From positions 1-64,000 of the forward strand of contig JAVTVJ010000446.1 of NCBI GenBank assembly GCA_034509425.1: a stretch of DNA of 64,000 nt. The letters are read 5' to 3'. Below, piece by piece: positions 19,842 to 30,974 of the stretch. Each line of letters starts with the position of its first letter. The first letter of the stretch is position 1. The notes beneath the pieces are model-generated. The model had not been told where the DNA came from, searched no databases, and saw only the letters and a list, made by a program, of their open reading frames with translations. This stretch comes from Eopsaltria australis. Lineage: Eukaryota > Chordata > Aves > Passeriformes > Petroicidae. The position numbers were made by a program, and so were the translations under genes.

Positions 19842-21076
19842 GCATCCCATAAAGCATTTCAAAGGGTGATAGGCCACTTTCAGAGTGGGGCGTAATTCTG
19901 ATGTTTAACAGGGCTAAAGGAAGGCACTTAACCCATGACATTTTAGTTTCTATCATCAATTTTGACAATTGGGCTTTTAATGTTTGGTTCATTCTTTCTA
20001 CTTGCCCTGAACTCTGAGGGTGCCACAGGATATGATATTCCCAGAGGATTCCTAAAGCATCTGCTAATTGCTTAATAACCTTTGACGTAAAATGTGTCCC
20101 TTGATCTGAATCTATATAGTCTATTATACCGTATCGAGGTATAATTTCTTCCAACAATATCTTTGACACTGTTTGGGCTGTAGCCCTGGTAGTAGGAAAG
20201 ACTTCTACCCAACGTGTTAGTTGATCTACCATTACTAACAGGTATTTATACCTTCCTACTTTCGGTAGTTCTGTGAAATCTATTTGAACTCTTTCAAATG
20301 GGCGATATGCTAAGGGACAACCTCCTAGTAGGGTTTGTCGTAACTTGGTTCTGTTTATTTTTTGACATATCATGCACCCTTGTACCTCTTGTTTAGCTAA
20401 CTCATAAATTCCCTTGCACCCAAAAAAGTTCGAAAACTTCTCTGCAAGCGCCTGTGCTCCCCAATGGGTCTGTTGATGAAGCCTCTTTAAAATCTTGCTT
20501 GTATAATCTCTAGATAATAATTCTCTTCCATCAGGTAATTTCCATTTGCCTTCTTCCCACTTTCCACCTATTTTTTCATATCCCTCAATTTCCTTTGAGG
20601 AAGGACGTAAGGGGTATTCTTGGGTCTTATTCCCTCTGACTTCTGGAATATTTATCACCAATAATGCTGCTTTCTTAGCTTCCCTATCGGCTAAATTATT
20701 TCCACAAGTTTGGAATTGCATCCCTACCTGGTGTCCTTTAACGTGGACTACCAACGTCGCTTCCGGTCCTCTAATGGCCTCTAGGATTTGTTTTATTAAT
20801 TCTTCATGAACTAACCCTCGTACATGAATACTTATTAAACCTCTTTCTTCCCAAATTTTTCCAAAGGTGGGGACTATTCCAAAAGCATATTTGGAGTCAG
20901 CAAAAATTGTTCCTCTCTTTCCTTTTAGCTTTTTAAGTGCTTGTAAAACTGCATATAATTCACAAGCTTGTGCTGACCAACTAGCACTTAGGGGTCCTGA
21001 TTCTACTACTTTTCCTGACTTCCCATCTACTATTGCATTCCCCGATTTTCTTTTCCCTTCTATAACCCTAGCTGAT
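19842..21076 (-). pseudogene. pol: P1 pol, RNase H and integrase core
   Basis: Open from the N1 junction to the solo LTR. RNase H continues with IEGKRKSG, ELYAVLQALK and FADSKYAFGIV and the conserved VVHVKGHQ. The integrase zinc finger (HQQTH...CMIC) is followed by the catalytic core with QIDFTELP, IDSDQGTHFTS and SSGQVERMN, so all three acidic residues are present. It ends at SPFEMLYGM, where the solo LTR interrupts. The RNase H start (WFVDGS) lies on the far side of N1. Confidence 0.88.
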
Positions 21077-21973
21077 TTTTATGATCTAATTATTAAAGTT
21101 CTTTAGAAATACCTCTGCCCGAATTAAGGTACAAGCGAGACCATATGCCAATCAATAGTATGGGTTTTATTTGATAGTAAATATGAGAGAGAGAGAGAGA
21201 GAGAAGAAGAGAGAGAAAAGAGGGAGTAGGGAGAAATAAGAAAGAGAGAGAGAGAGAAGAAAAGAGAGAAAAGAGAGAGTAGGGAGAAAGATGGGGGGGA
21301 CAGAGAGGGACAGGGACAAAAAGGTATCACCACTCCGTGGGTCCCATTGGTGTTCTGATGTCCTCTTCTCGGTGGTGGAAGTCCGCCCAAAAGCACAGAG
21401 TGCCATGAGTTAATATACACTCAGGCCAGGTGGACATGTCCAGGCTTGTCCCCCTGGGGGAGGGGGCAGCCTCTAGCAGCAGACTCTGCTTGCATCACGT
21501 GCAGTCCTGTGGTGCAAGGCGTCTGGGGAGCACTTTGGGGGTCTGTGATAGATTGTGACTCCCCCTCAGCTGCCTCTCACGTGAGAGTTCTGTGGATGTG
21601 GCTTGTGGGGTTGGGGGTTCCACAGCTGGGCCAGTTTGTGTAATGGAGGATGCGTGTGTATGGCCTCTGATCAGAGGTTATGCCATCCTCCTCTCCCCTT
21701 CAGCTGGGGGAGGGCTGTGTAAACGTGGCTTCTGTGAGCTGTGCTTTGCCCCCCACCCCAAACTCAGCCAGAAATGATTCTCAGTTCAGCTTCAGCTTTT
21801 GTGGATGCATTCCTTTCCCTCAGGCTGAGATGATTGAACAATAGGCTTTTCCCTTTATCTAATCTCAGCAGTTTGACTCAGCTCAAAGTCCCAGCCAGGC
21901 ATCTTCAGGGAAGCTTCTCCGACCAAAACTTTACATCAATGTTTGAGGCATGAACTATTTTCAGTCTCTGACA
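21077..21973 (-). repeat. N1 3' LTR
   Basis: 897 bp. Plus start is ttttatgatc, where the partner has tgttatgatc, so the terminal TG/CA is mutated. GA-rich microsatellite at about 21187-21290. AATAAA (minus) at 21166-21171. Confidence 0.9.
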
Positions 21974-22490
21974 GCCACCCTGTGACTCAAACATCGTAAT
22001 TAATGTCTCTTTCTCGGTGATCTTCACTTTATGGGTTGTCCACGGGGGTGATACTTGCATAGCGGATAGGAGGAGAAAAGATAGGAGAAGCAGAAGCAAT
22101 AATACGAGTAATTATATAGCATACAATAGCTGTCTCAATCATTAAGAATATAAATCCAATTGCAATCATTAATCTAATTTTCATTAGCCATTGTCCCCAG
22201 CTTGTTAGTCTCAAAGAGTGGAGTATGGACATCAGCTAGGAGTTGGGGTCTGCTCTTTGAAACCAGTCTTTGGGTTGGAGTGATTGGAAAAGTTCTGATG
22301 TTTGATCAGCAATTTCTTTTATCTTGGCTCGAGCTTCTTCAACTGACACTGTGGCATTGTGAACAGTAATACAACATTTAGTTTTAGTAATGTTTAACAT
22401 TTCATATACACTTTGCTCTTTTAGTAACAACATGTTTAATGCTAAACAATTTGTAAAGCTATTTTTGACACTGGTTGGACTTGCAAGTTA
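21974..22490 (-). pseudogene. env: N1 env transmembrane fragment
   Basis: Minus-strand frames encode a TM-like piece: NCLALNMLLLKEQSVYEML, a CC pair (KTKCCIT), an amphipathic helix (EARAKIKEIADQTSELFQSL) and, after a frame change near 22235, a hydrophobic membrane segment (MIAIGFIFLMIETAIVCYII, about 22110-22180). No SU cleavage site is visible. Retroviral TM is inferred from this order of helix, Cys pair, helix and span; the family is not recognised. Confidence 0.55.
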
Positions 22491-22543
22491 AGCTCTCTAA
22501 ATGCATACCTGGTTTAATCACTGAGGGTATGCACCTGCCATGT

Positions 22544-23435
22544 TGTTGAAAGTTAGATCTAGTTCTTTTCCTCAGGAATTTTTCTCCCATGGGTTGCTAG
22601 GACACAAATGACTAAGTACTTAAGAGAAACAAAGCACAAGGCTAGAGCCTTTCTCCGTGGCAGGGTGGGGCAAAATTGCCCCTCACGGAAGCAGAGCCTG
22701 GTAACGCGAGATTTAGAGAGACTAAAAAGCAAGGGCAGAGGGAGGTCACGCCCTCTTGCTCGGGACCCTCGGAGCTGGACGGTCAGAGCTGCTGTCTGCT
22801 GAACCCACGGCCCCTGAGAAGCCAGCGCGGAGCTGCCGGTCTGTCTGCTGTGAGTCTCTGCCCTCTGCCCCATCCGGAGCCGACCTGCATGCCACCAGCC
22901 CGCTTTTCTCCGCTACATTGTAGCGGGGTTTTTCCCTGCACGTGGAGACCCCTTACCGTCCCAGCTCCCTGCGTCCGGGGATCCTGCTGCGGCACCGACA
23001 CCAGCTGCCCCCCCCTCCCGAGGGTCTGTGGAGCAAGGGCTCTCCTCCATCCCTCCGTGCCTCGGGCAGTCGCCATTCGCCGTGTGCTACCTGAGCTCAC
23101 GCCGGAGCGCCCCCTGCAGGCACCGGGGAATCACCGCACCCAGAGCGCCCCTGCAGGCTGTGACTAGAACTGCACCAAAGAGAAAAAGTGCCTGAAGCCG
23201 AGCAGGCTGCCACTGGGTTTCTGGTTCTGTTTGTTGGTCAACGTTATAGTTGTTGTTATTTGTTATCCTTTGTTTTAGATAGTAGTAAAGAACTGTTATT
23301 CCTATTCCCATATCTTTGCCTGAGAGCCTCTTGATTTCAAACTTATAATAATTCGGAGGGAGAGGGGTTACAGTTTCCCATTCCAAGGGAGGCTCCTGCC
23401 TTCCTTAACAGACACCTGTCCTTCAAACCAAGACA
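22544..23435 (+). repeat. Solo LTR (family S) inside N1
   Basis: 892 bp flanked by catgt (22539-22543 and 23436-23440), the inverse of 18914-19841. Ends tgttgaaag and accaagaca. Its insertion into N1 makes it younger than N1. Confidence 0.9.
23107..23120 (-). promoter_or_regulatory. CTCF-like motif, inverted copy
   Basis: Minus strand CCTGCAGGGGGCGC, identical to 19191-19204 but facing it. The second motif of this LTR has lost one G. Confidence 0.42.
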
Positions 23436-23467
23436 CATGTGAGATTTTCTAGAGATAGGTTGTAGTT

Positions 23468-23758
23468 TTAGACTCGATTTGGGTAAATGGATAGGAGTAC
23501 TATCTCACATTTTAAACTAGCATGTTGAGTTAAACTCAACTGTGAATAAAATTTTCTATCAGAACATCTCCAACCTAATTTAAGCGGTGCAGGATAGTTG
23601 CTTGTCTTGCAAGTCCAAGTGTCATTATAATTTATTAAATACATTTGGGTAGATGATGCGATCTTTGATAGCAACATACTTTTCTCAACCCCCTCAGGTA
23701 TGCCAATTTCTTTGGGGTTCAGTGAAATGTTGACTTTTGGATGAGACATATTACACAT
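23468..23758 (-). pseudogene. env: N1 env surface-subunit fragment
   Basis: 96 codons with several sequons and spaced Cys (NYNDTWTCKTSNYP, GWRCSDRKF). It lies upstream of the TM fragment on the same strand, separated only by the nested solo LTR, so it is read as the SU part of the same env. No recognised motif. Confidence 0.4.
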
Positions 23759-24054
23759 ATTTTGACTGTTACACTCTTGCTTATTATTATTATGATATGT
23801 AAAATATGTATTATTAAATATATCTATATATTAAAGTTACAATTATTTTTAGAAATGAAATGACAAGACATAGTGGGGTATAAATTATGTGAAGGGTTTC
23901 TTCTTCATTTTCTCGAGTTTAGATTTTTACCTGTAAAAGATCAGAAAAAAACTCGGTTCGCTCTCGAACCAGGTTAAAAGGACAGGATAATTTATTTTCT
24001 CTAAGGTTGTTTTATAGACTGACTTTAGGACAATTCTGACTTTACACAAGACAC

Positions 24055-24415
24055 AACACAAGAGTACTGTTGGGGTGTGGGTCTCCTCTAAACAGTTTTT
24101 TAGGTTTTGCACAACACAACAAACAGGAGTTTTTAGGCTCTGCACAAGGTAGGGGTGTGGGTCCCCTCTAAACAGGAGTTTTCTGGCTCTGCACAAAGTA
24201 GGGGCGTGGGTCCCCTCTAAACAGTTTTTTAGGTTTTGCACAACACAACAAACAGGAGTTTTCAGGCTCCACACAAAGTAGGGGTGTGGGTCCCCTCCAA
24301 GCAGGAGTTTTTTAGGCTCCGCACAACACCACGTAACAGGAGTTTTTAGGCTCCGCACAAAGTAGGGGCGTGGGTCCCCTCCAAACAGGAGTTTTTAGGC
24401 TCCGCACAAAGCACC
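24055..24415 (-). repeat. Minisatellite in N1 leader
   Basis: Seven to eight imperfect units of about 50 bp containing ggagtttttaggctc, gcacaaagtagggg and gtgggtcccctc. It gives a Cys-rich repetitive translation on the minus strand that is probably meaningless. Confidence 0.8.
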
Positions 24416-24722
24416 AAGGAGAGGCTTTTACTACAACTACAGACGGGAGGGCCTCCCCACAAGACACAAACAGCAGAATTGGCTTCAGGACTGAAACCTG
24501 CTAATTCTGGATTTACACAACAAAACACACTAAAGGGAATTAAAACTTTACAACATCTTCAGGAAAAGTTGTATCAGAATTTTCAAGAGTTAAGTCTATT
24601 ACAGGTGAGACATCAAGCTCTACAAACCTTTAGAGAAAAATTACAGTAAAATTTCAAAGCATGCAGAATTTTGGGAGAGGAGACAATACTATTACGAAAG
24701 GCACTTCGGGTCAGAGAATGTT

Positions 24723-24740
24723 ATCCTGCCGACTACGCCA
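24723..24740 (-). promoter_or_regulatory. N1 primer-binding site, tRNA-Ser
   Basis: Minus strand TGGCGTAGTCGGCAGGAT, 18 of 18 nt complementary to the 3' end of tRNA-Ser(AGA), 4 nt after the LTR. Confidence 0.9.
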
Positions 24741-24744
24741 AAAA

Positions 24745-25645
24745 TGTTATGATCTAATTATTAAAGTTCTTTAGAAATACCTCTGCCCGAATTAAGGTAC
24801 AAGCGAGACCATATGCCAATCAATAGTATGGGTTTTATTTGATAGTAAATATGAGAGAGAGAGAGAGAGAGAAGAAGAGAGAGAAAAGAGAGAGTAGGGA
24901 GAAATAAGAAAGAGAGAGAGAGAAGAAAAGAGAGAAAAGAGAGAGTAGGGAGAAAGATGACAGAGAGGGACAGGGACAAAAAGGTATCACCACTCCGTGG
25001 GTCCCATTGGTGTTCTGATGTCCTCTTCTCGGTGGTGGAAGTCCCCCCAAAAGCACAGAATGCCATGGGTTGATATACACTCAGGCCAAGTGGCAATGTC
25101 CAGGCATGTCCTCCCGGGGGAGGGGGCAGCCTCTAGCAGCAGACTCTGCTTGCATCACGTGCAGTCCTGTGGTGCAAGGCGTCTGGGGAGCACTTTGGGG
25201 GGTCTGTGATAGATTGTGACTCCCCCTCAGCTGCCTCTCATGTGAGAGTCCCGTGGATGTGGCTTGTGGGGTTGGGGGGGCTTCACAGCTGGGCCAGTTT
25301 GTGTACTGGAGGATGCGTGTGTGTTGCCTCTGATCAGAGGTTACGCCATCCTCCTCCCCCTTTCAGCTGGGGGCTAAGGCTGTGTAAACGTGGCTTCTGT
25401 GAGCTGTGCTTTGCCCCCCACCCCAAACTCAGCCAGAAATGATTCTCAGTACAGCTGGCAGCTTCAGCTTTTGTGGATGCATTCCTTTCCCTCAGGCTGA
25501 GATGATTGAACAATAGGCTTTTCCCTTTATCTAATCTCAGCAGTTTGACTCAGCTCAAAGTCCCAGCCAGGCATCTTCAGGGAAGCTTCTCCGACCAAAA
25601 CTTTACATCAATGTTTGAGGCATGAACTATTTTCAGTCTCTGACA
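24745..25645 (-). repeat. N1 5' LTR
   Basis: 901 bp copy of 21077-21973 with a shorter GA tract (about 24852-24955). Followed by ctgat. Confidence 0.92.
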
Positions 25646-26614
25646 CTGATCCATCCACGAACCATTTTTCCCCGTCCTCTATTTCTTCTTCTTCTAAGTC
25701 CTGTCTTATTTTTGTCTGCAATTCCACTACCTCTACACAGTTATGATTATATTCTTCTAGGGCCTCACCAAACAGGAATTGTGCCGGATTTTGAGCAGTA
25801 GTTGTCTGCAATTCTAAATCAGGAGTATGAATCAATATGGCCTCATACTTCAAGAGTCTAGCATCTGTGAGCCATTTGTCTGTTTTCTGTTGTAAGATGC
25901 TCCTTACATTATGGGGGGTATATACCACCAGTGGTGCTCCGAAGGTGACCTTCTTAGCTTCTTCTACTAGTAATGCCACTGCCTCTGTTGCTTGTAGGCA
26001 GGTGGGCCAGCCTCGGCTCACGGGATCTAAGACTTTTGACACATACCCCACAGGCTTTTTGGCTCTGGCCCAATCCTGTGTTAATACTCCATGGGCAGTA
26101 TGATTACTAACATCTACAAACAACTGGAACTGTCTCTTCACATCAGGAAGGCTCAACACTGGAGCAGCTATAAGCATCTCCTTTAATTCTCTAAATCTTT
26201 CTTTGTCTTGTTCTGTTCATTTTATTTTCTCGGTAGTTAGTTTCTCATATAAAAACTTCACCTTCCCACTATACCCTTCAATCCACTGTCTACAATACCC
26301 TAAACGTCCCAATAGCTGCCTGACTTCCTTTTTTGTCCACGGAGGGGGTAATGCAATGATTCCAGCTACTCTTTCAGGGTCTAATTTCTTTCTTCCTTTC
26401 GTGATCCAGTGTCCTAGATACTTGACCTCTGGCTCCGTAAACTGTAACTTTGACCTTGATACATTTAATCCTTTTTTCCCTAGGAAATTTAATAATGCTA
26501 TGGTGCTTGCCCTTAAGTCTTCTTCCTTTGGACCAGCTATTAATAGGTCATCAACATACTGCAAAAGTTTGGTGCCTTCTACTGGCACAAACTGACTTAA
26601 TAACTGTTTGAGTG
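25646..26614 (-). pseudogene. pol: P1 pol, RT palm to RNase H start
   Basis: Contains the RT active site LLQYVDDLLIAG near 26550, the thumb (KEVRQLLGRLGYCRQW), the connection (QLFVDVSNHTAHGVLTQDW) and RNase H up to EKWFVDGS at the N1 junction. A TGA at 26217-26219 breaks an otherwise continuous frame; TGG is the likely ancestral codon. The right edge carries the gagtg target copy of the next solo LTR. Confidence 0.88.
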
Positions 26615-28214
26615 TGTAGTGGTTCCAGTTCGCCTATTCAAGGTTCTGGCCAAATGCCAACACACTTACCAAAATTTACCTGATGTTTGCTGTGAGACGA
26701 GGATTAAGAGTAGGCAAAGCAGGCTCAAGCTTTATAAAGTATAAAGAAACTTCATTAATATACCTAAGACAAAGGGAAAAAAAAACAAGAAAAAAAACCC
26801 AGGACAAACTCCTCTGACCAGCCCTCCTTTCCCCACCTCTCCATTTCTTTCTCCCTGACAACACACAAAAGACAATACTTTGACCTCCAGTCAGTTTACC
26901 ATCTCAGAAATAGCTCTCGTTTCAGTTCATTTAGGGAGAGAAGTCTCTTTTGTTTACACCATGGATTTTCTGTAAGAAAAATACAGTTTTTTATGGGTCT
27001 TCTGCCTCACCATCAGCCACTGCCTGGAAGATCAGCTAAATGGTGGATCCCTCCCACACCAATAGCTTTCCCACAGCCACTATGGTGGGTTATGAACAGT
27101 CCACAGGGTACCTGTTTTAAGGATGCACAGTTCAATTGCAGCAACAAAGAAAATCCCTTCTTCTGTGCTGAGTTACACAGATTCTCCTGACAGCATAACT
27201 TCTCTGGCATTCCCCCTGGGACCAGGGCTCTGGGTCACAGCCTCTCCTCTCTCTTGGTTCAAGTTTCTCATCAGGCTGTACTTATTTCAACACCTACTTG
27301 TCTTTACCCAGGTATTTCAGTTCACTGGCTGCAATTAGAACCTCACATCCCCCTTTTGGACTATGTCTTCATATATTACAGGGAATTTATTAGCTCAGTC
27401 CCCAACCATGGTTCTCCAAAAGAATTTTCAGCTTCACTCTCGAAGCACTTCTCATGCACCTCCCTCTAGGCATCGGTTCTGCTTTCCTCCCTGACTGTAA
27501 AGTCTCTATGCTGCATTTATGTAGATGTCCTAACTCGTTCCTCTCTCTCTCGGCAAGGAAGGATGGGTCTGTAAGTTTAGTCCAGGCATGGATAGAGTTA
27601 ATCTCTCTCTCTGTCCGGCAGTGTGACAATCACGTGCTCTCTGCCAGGCTGTTTGAATAGGTTCGAGCTAGATACCAGAAGCTCTCAGAGTCTCTGTGGC
27701 CTGGCTCTGTGAAGCTGGCTCGGCCTGGTAGGGCCACCTGGGCCTGGAGTGACAGGGCAGGGCCTGGCCCGAGCTGGGTAGAGTCTGGCCCGGTCCTTGC
27801 CTGGCCCGGAGCAGGGGCCTGGCCCTGTCTTGTGTAGCTGACATACCGGCTGAACTGTATCTGCTGAAAATTCCATCTGGTTCCTCCCCTATGCCTGGCT
27901 GCAGCGGCACGGCTGCACTAAACCTCCCTTCCCCCCCTCCCTCCTTTGGAAAGTAGGGGGGGCCTTACCAGGGAGAGAAGCAGGAGATGCTCCTCTCTCC
28001 ACAGCAGCAGGCCAAAAGAGGAAGAGGCTCAGAGGGTCTCTGCTTATATATGTTTTTTTCTTCGAAGGCGGATCAACTTTTTAATTGGTTCACCTACACA
28101 TCAGTCCTTAAAACTACCTAGCTACTGGCTTTCTCTCCCAGGAAGGAAGTTATATCCCTTCCTGCAGCATAGGTCACTTCCTATATTTTGACCCATCCTG
28201 ACTAACCCAGGACA
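26615..28214 (-). repeat. Solo LTR (family G, 1.6 kb) in P1 RT
   Basis: 1600 bp flanked by gagtg (26610-26614 and 28215-28219). Same family as 32570-34082 and array G. Minus-strand TATATAAG near 28045-28055, splice donor CTG/GTAAGG with exon end at 27969, AATAAA near the left end. It cuts P1 RT between the FPQG motif and YVDD. Confidence 0.92.
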
Positions 28215-29114
28215 GAGTGCTTGCCCAGACAGATGGGGAGCCTCTACAAACCCCTGTGGGAAAGATGTCCACCTAAATTGTTGCTTCCTATTCGTTTCAG
28301 GGTCCTCCCACTGAAAGGCAAAATAATCCCGCCTCTCTTCGGCCAATGGACAGGTCCAAAAGGCATCTTTCAAGTCAATTATGATATACCAGGTGTCTTT
28401 AGGGGAAATTCGGTTTAAGAGGGTATATGGATTTGCTACTACAGGGAAACATGTTCTTGTTCTCTCATTTATAGCTCTTAAATCTTGCACTAGCCTAAAG
28501 CTTCCATCAGTTTTCCGTACAGCTAAGATAGGCGTGTTATGCCTTGACATGCACGGTTCCAAAGTTCCTCTCTCCACTAATCCATCTATCACAGGTTTTA
28601 ATCCCCTCCTTCCTTCCATGGAAATGGGATACTGTTTAATTCTACTTGGATCCTCTGGCCTCTCTATTTCAATGGAAATAGGTTCCATCTCCAACCTTTC
28701 AGCTTCTCCCTGGGTATACCAGACTTTGGGATCAATCTTCTTCTCATCTTCAGTTAATACATACAGACTTAGTCCTTGTACTACCAGATTTATTCCTAAA
28801 GCTACAATTAAATCTCTTCCTAATAGATTATAATCTGCTTCTTCAACTAACAACATGTTCCCTAAACAAATTTTTGTTTCTGACTCTATTTTTACATCTT
28901 TGATAACTGGGACTTTGAAGGGTTCCCCTTTAGCATCTATTACCATCATTGTATCTTTGCTTTGTTTGCACCCTCTTGGTAGTTTCTGGACCATGGAACG
29001 TTCAGCCCCTGAGTCAACTAGAAAGGATATTTCCTCCTTTTGGGGTCCTATTTTTAATTTTATCAAGGGCTCTTTAGATGTCCTGGACCCTAAAATAAAA
29101 AGCCCCTGACATCC
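28215..29114 (-). pseudogene. pol: P1 pol, protease and RT fingers
   Basis: Follows the gag amber in the same frame. The protease has FLVDSGAERSMV (DSG rather than DTG) and the flap/C-terminal NLLGRDL. The RT N-terminus has PISMEGRRGLKPVIDGL, HNTPILAVRK, LVQDLRAINERT, IDLKDAFWTCPL and FPQG. It is open to the solo LTR at 28214. P2 40162-41788 is its close relative. Confidence 0.9.
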
Positions 29115-29615
29115 CTAGTCTTTCTGAAAAATCTTCTCATCCTTTATTCTTTTTCTGCAATCCCTTTTTAAGTGCCCCTTCTTCTTGCAGTAATAGCATT
29201 CAGGGGGTTCCCTTTGATCCTTGGGTGTCTTTCTTTGTGGGACCAGTTGCCTTTTTTGGTTTCCATGGGTATATGCTGACTCCACAGGGCTTTGGAGACG
29301 TTCCAGCTTTTTAACTTCCCTAACGGCTGCAACCAAAACTTTCGCTTTAGTCCTCTGTTTCTCTTAATCTCTCCTCACATACACTTTTTGAGCCTCCTTC
29401 AATAATTATTGTAACCCCCTTTCTTGCCAATTTTCTAATTTTTCTATCTTTTTCCGTATATCTCCCCATGATTTTGCTACAAATTGAGTTTTTAATAATA
29501 CCTCTCCTATTTGAGAATTTGGGTCTATTCCTGAATAAACCTGCAGGCTTTTTCGTAACCTTTCTAACTGTGGCAGTGGCTCAAACCCATGAAACACTTT
29601 CCCCCCCGAGAAAAC
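29115..29615 (-). pseudogene. gag: P1 gag, capsid C-terminus and nucleocapsid
   Basis: Capsid end (LERLRKSLQVYSGIDP, RKKIEKLENW) and a nucleocapsid with one CX2CX4HX4C knuckle (CYYCKKKGHLKRDC). It ends in TAG at 29115-29117, in frame with pol. A stop or frame change lies near 29340-29400 between the two parts. Matrix and the capsid N-terminus are missing because K is inserted at 29616. Compare P2 gag: YSGIDPETL and CFYCGEEGHYKMEC. Confidence 0.85.
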
Positions 29616-30188
29616 TGTGGAGACCCAAGGACTAGGACCCGCCCTGGGGTGGAGTACAGAATAGATTGCCCCAGAGAGGGGTCAAGTTCTTAGGGGGCTG
29701 GTCGCTCTCTCGTCATTTGCCCTGCTTCTTGTCACTCTCCTGCCTATCTCCCCAATTCTGGGAAGACTCCTGTCACTCAGGTCATGATTGTATTGTTTGA
29801 ATCTCCCTCTCCTCCCCTTCTCCTCCCCGGTTGGCCCCTGTCCCTTTGTCCCTCCCTGGTTCCTCCCCAGTGCCCCTTCGGGATTGGTTGTTACCCTTGG
29901 AATAAAGTCTGATGCCCTGCCGAGCACCGGGGTCTTTCGCCCCTGAGCTCAGGCAGCTGACCTCGGTGTTACTGTGTGCCTGCTTGCTCCGGGCAAAGGA
30001 ACACTCCCTTCGCAACAACTCCGGCTCTGTGGACACAGCGTGGCTGCCTATATGGGAGGTACAGCCTGTGGCTGGGGACCCCGGTCCTGACTGCAGTGGA
30101 CCTGGCCAAGGGACACTCGCAGTAACCGCCACTGGGCTGCTGACCGAAACCCTGGTGGTCAGCTGGTCAGCCCACGCCATTGGCTACA
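29616..30188 (+). repeat. K 5' LTR
   Basis: 573 bp, tgtggagac to ggctaca, with AATAAA at 29901-29906. No second copy is present; ends rest on TG/CA, the adjacent primer site and the break in P1 gag. Confidence 0.8.
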
Positions 30189-30190
30189 AG

Positions 30191-30208
30191 TGGCGCTCGA
30201 ACTCGGAG
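30191..30208 (+). promoter_or_regulatory. K primer-binding site, Lys-like and decayed
   Basis: TGGCGCTCGAACTCGGAG, 2 nt after the LTR; 14 of 18 positions match the tRNA-Lys3 site. Same position and AG spacer as in M1. Confidence 0.55.
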
Positions 30209-30314
30209 CCCTCAGCGGTCAGCTGGGGATCCCAGCTGAGTGTCCCTGATCACCTCGTGGTCAGGAGCACCTTCGCGCAGCCACCACTCTGACGATCAGG
30301 TCCTGGTTCTACAG

Positions 30315-30927
30315 TGTTAAAAACGAGGTCCAGTCTCCTGTTAAAATTTAAAGGTTTAATAAAAAGACAATAAGGGACAAGGTATAGGGTAAAAGGTTAC
30401 AACGTCCAGGTGATGCTGGGAATCCTTGGCATGGAGCCAAGAGCACGTCTGACATGGTGAGAGACTCTCTTTGTATACTTTTCTTATTGCATCAGCCTGT
30501 AACATATTCATAGACAAGTATACATATTCAAACTTTTCTCCAAACTATTTTACATTTTCCAGGTACTCGTTAGCATGGCTCCTCCTTGGGTCCGCCTTTT
30601 TAGAGCATGCGTAGTTTCTTTGGAGACTCCAATATCTTCTTTTGTCCGTCAGTGTCCAGCAGATGGTTATTGTCGATAGAGATGTCCTGGGGCAGGAGCC
30701 TGTTACATCCATGCTTATCCAACTAAGCAGGTGGTTTAATTTTTTTATGCTAGGTACATTTTAACACAGCTACATTAGCCACTACATCTAAGCTAGAACA
30801 AAAAGGTATTAAAGCATTTAAAAGTGATTATATTTCTATAACAAAAGCCACTTCCACAAGGACCAACATCATACACGTAGCATTCATTATTTGCGAAAAG
30901 CCAACACTATAATATGCATTTATAACA
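30315..30927 (-). repeat. P2 3' LTR
   Basis: 613 bp, plus ends tgttaaaaac and tttataaca. An adjacent purine tract (minus aaggaaaaggggggat, 30928-30943) primes plus-strand synthesis. Confidence 0.93.
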
Positions 30928-30974
30928 ATCCCCCCTTTTCCTTTTTATAATTCATTTGGCTTGAGCAATAATTC

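Larger units (their letters stand above)
21077..25645 (-). mobile_element. N1: tRNA-Ser-primed, env-only ERV inserted in P1 RNase H
   Basis: LTRs at 21077-21973 and 24745-25645, flanked by ctgat (21072-21076 and 25646-25650). The primer site gives minus orientation. The interior is about 1.9 kb after removing a nested solo LTR (22544-23435). It holds a minisatellite leader and env fragments but no gag or pol, so it is defective or non-autonomous. Confidence 0.9.
14937..29615 (-). mobile_element. P1: gammaretrovirus/ERV3-like provirus, 5' end lost
   Basis: Minus-strand order: gag (29615-29115), pol (29114-18523), Cys/Arg-rich frame, env (18209-15774), polypurine tract, 3' LTR. It lies in Q gag (left junction ...gccgaa at 14936). 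K is inserted in its gag at 29616; the 5' LTR and gag N-terminus are absent from the window. It hosts solo LTRs at 18914-19841 and 26615-28214 and element N1 at 21077-25645. Gamma/class I is supported by the in-frame gag-pol amber, the single zinc knuckle, the CWIC-type SU and the CC-type TM. Confidence 0.9.
29616..30314 (+). mobile_element. K: betaretrovirus-like provirus, LTR and leader part
   Basis: The 5' portion of K, which resumes at 45354 after the P2 insertion; both sides share tacag. K continues as gag, dUTPase-like/protease and pol to 50838, where array G interrupts. Its 3' half and 3' LTR are not in the window. Confidence 0.85.

Noticed and set aside
21187..21290. GA-repeat as a regulatory GAGA element
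   Set aside because: Its length differs between the two N1 LTRs and it looks like an ordinary microsatellite.
23927..24358. 143-codon Cys-rich minus-strand frame
   Set aside because: Product of the 50-bp minisatellite read in one frame; repeat-driven, not a gene.
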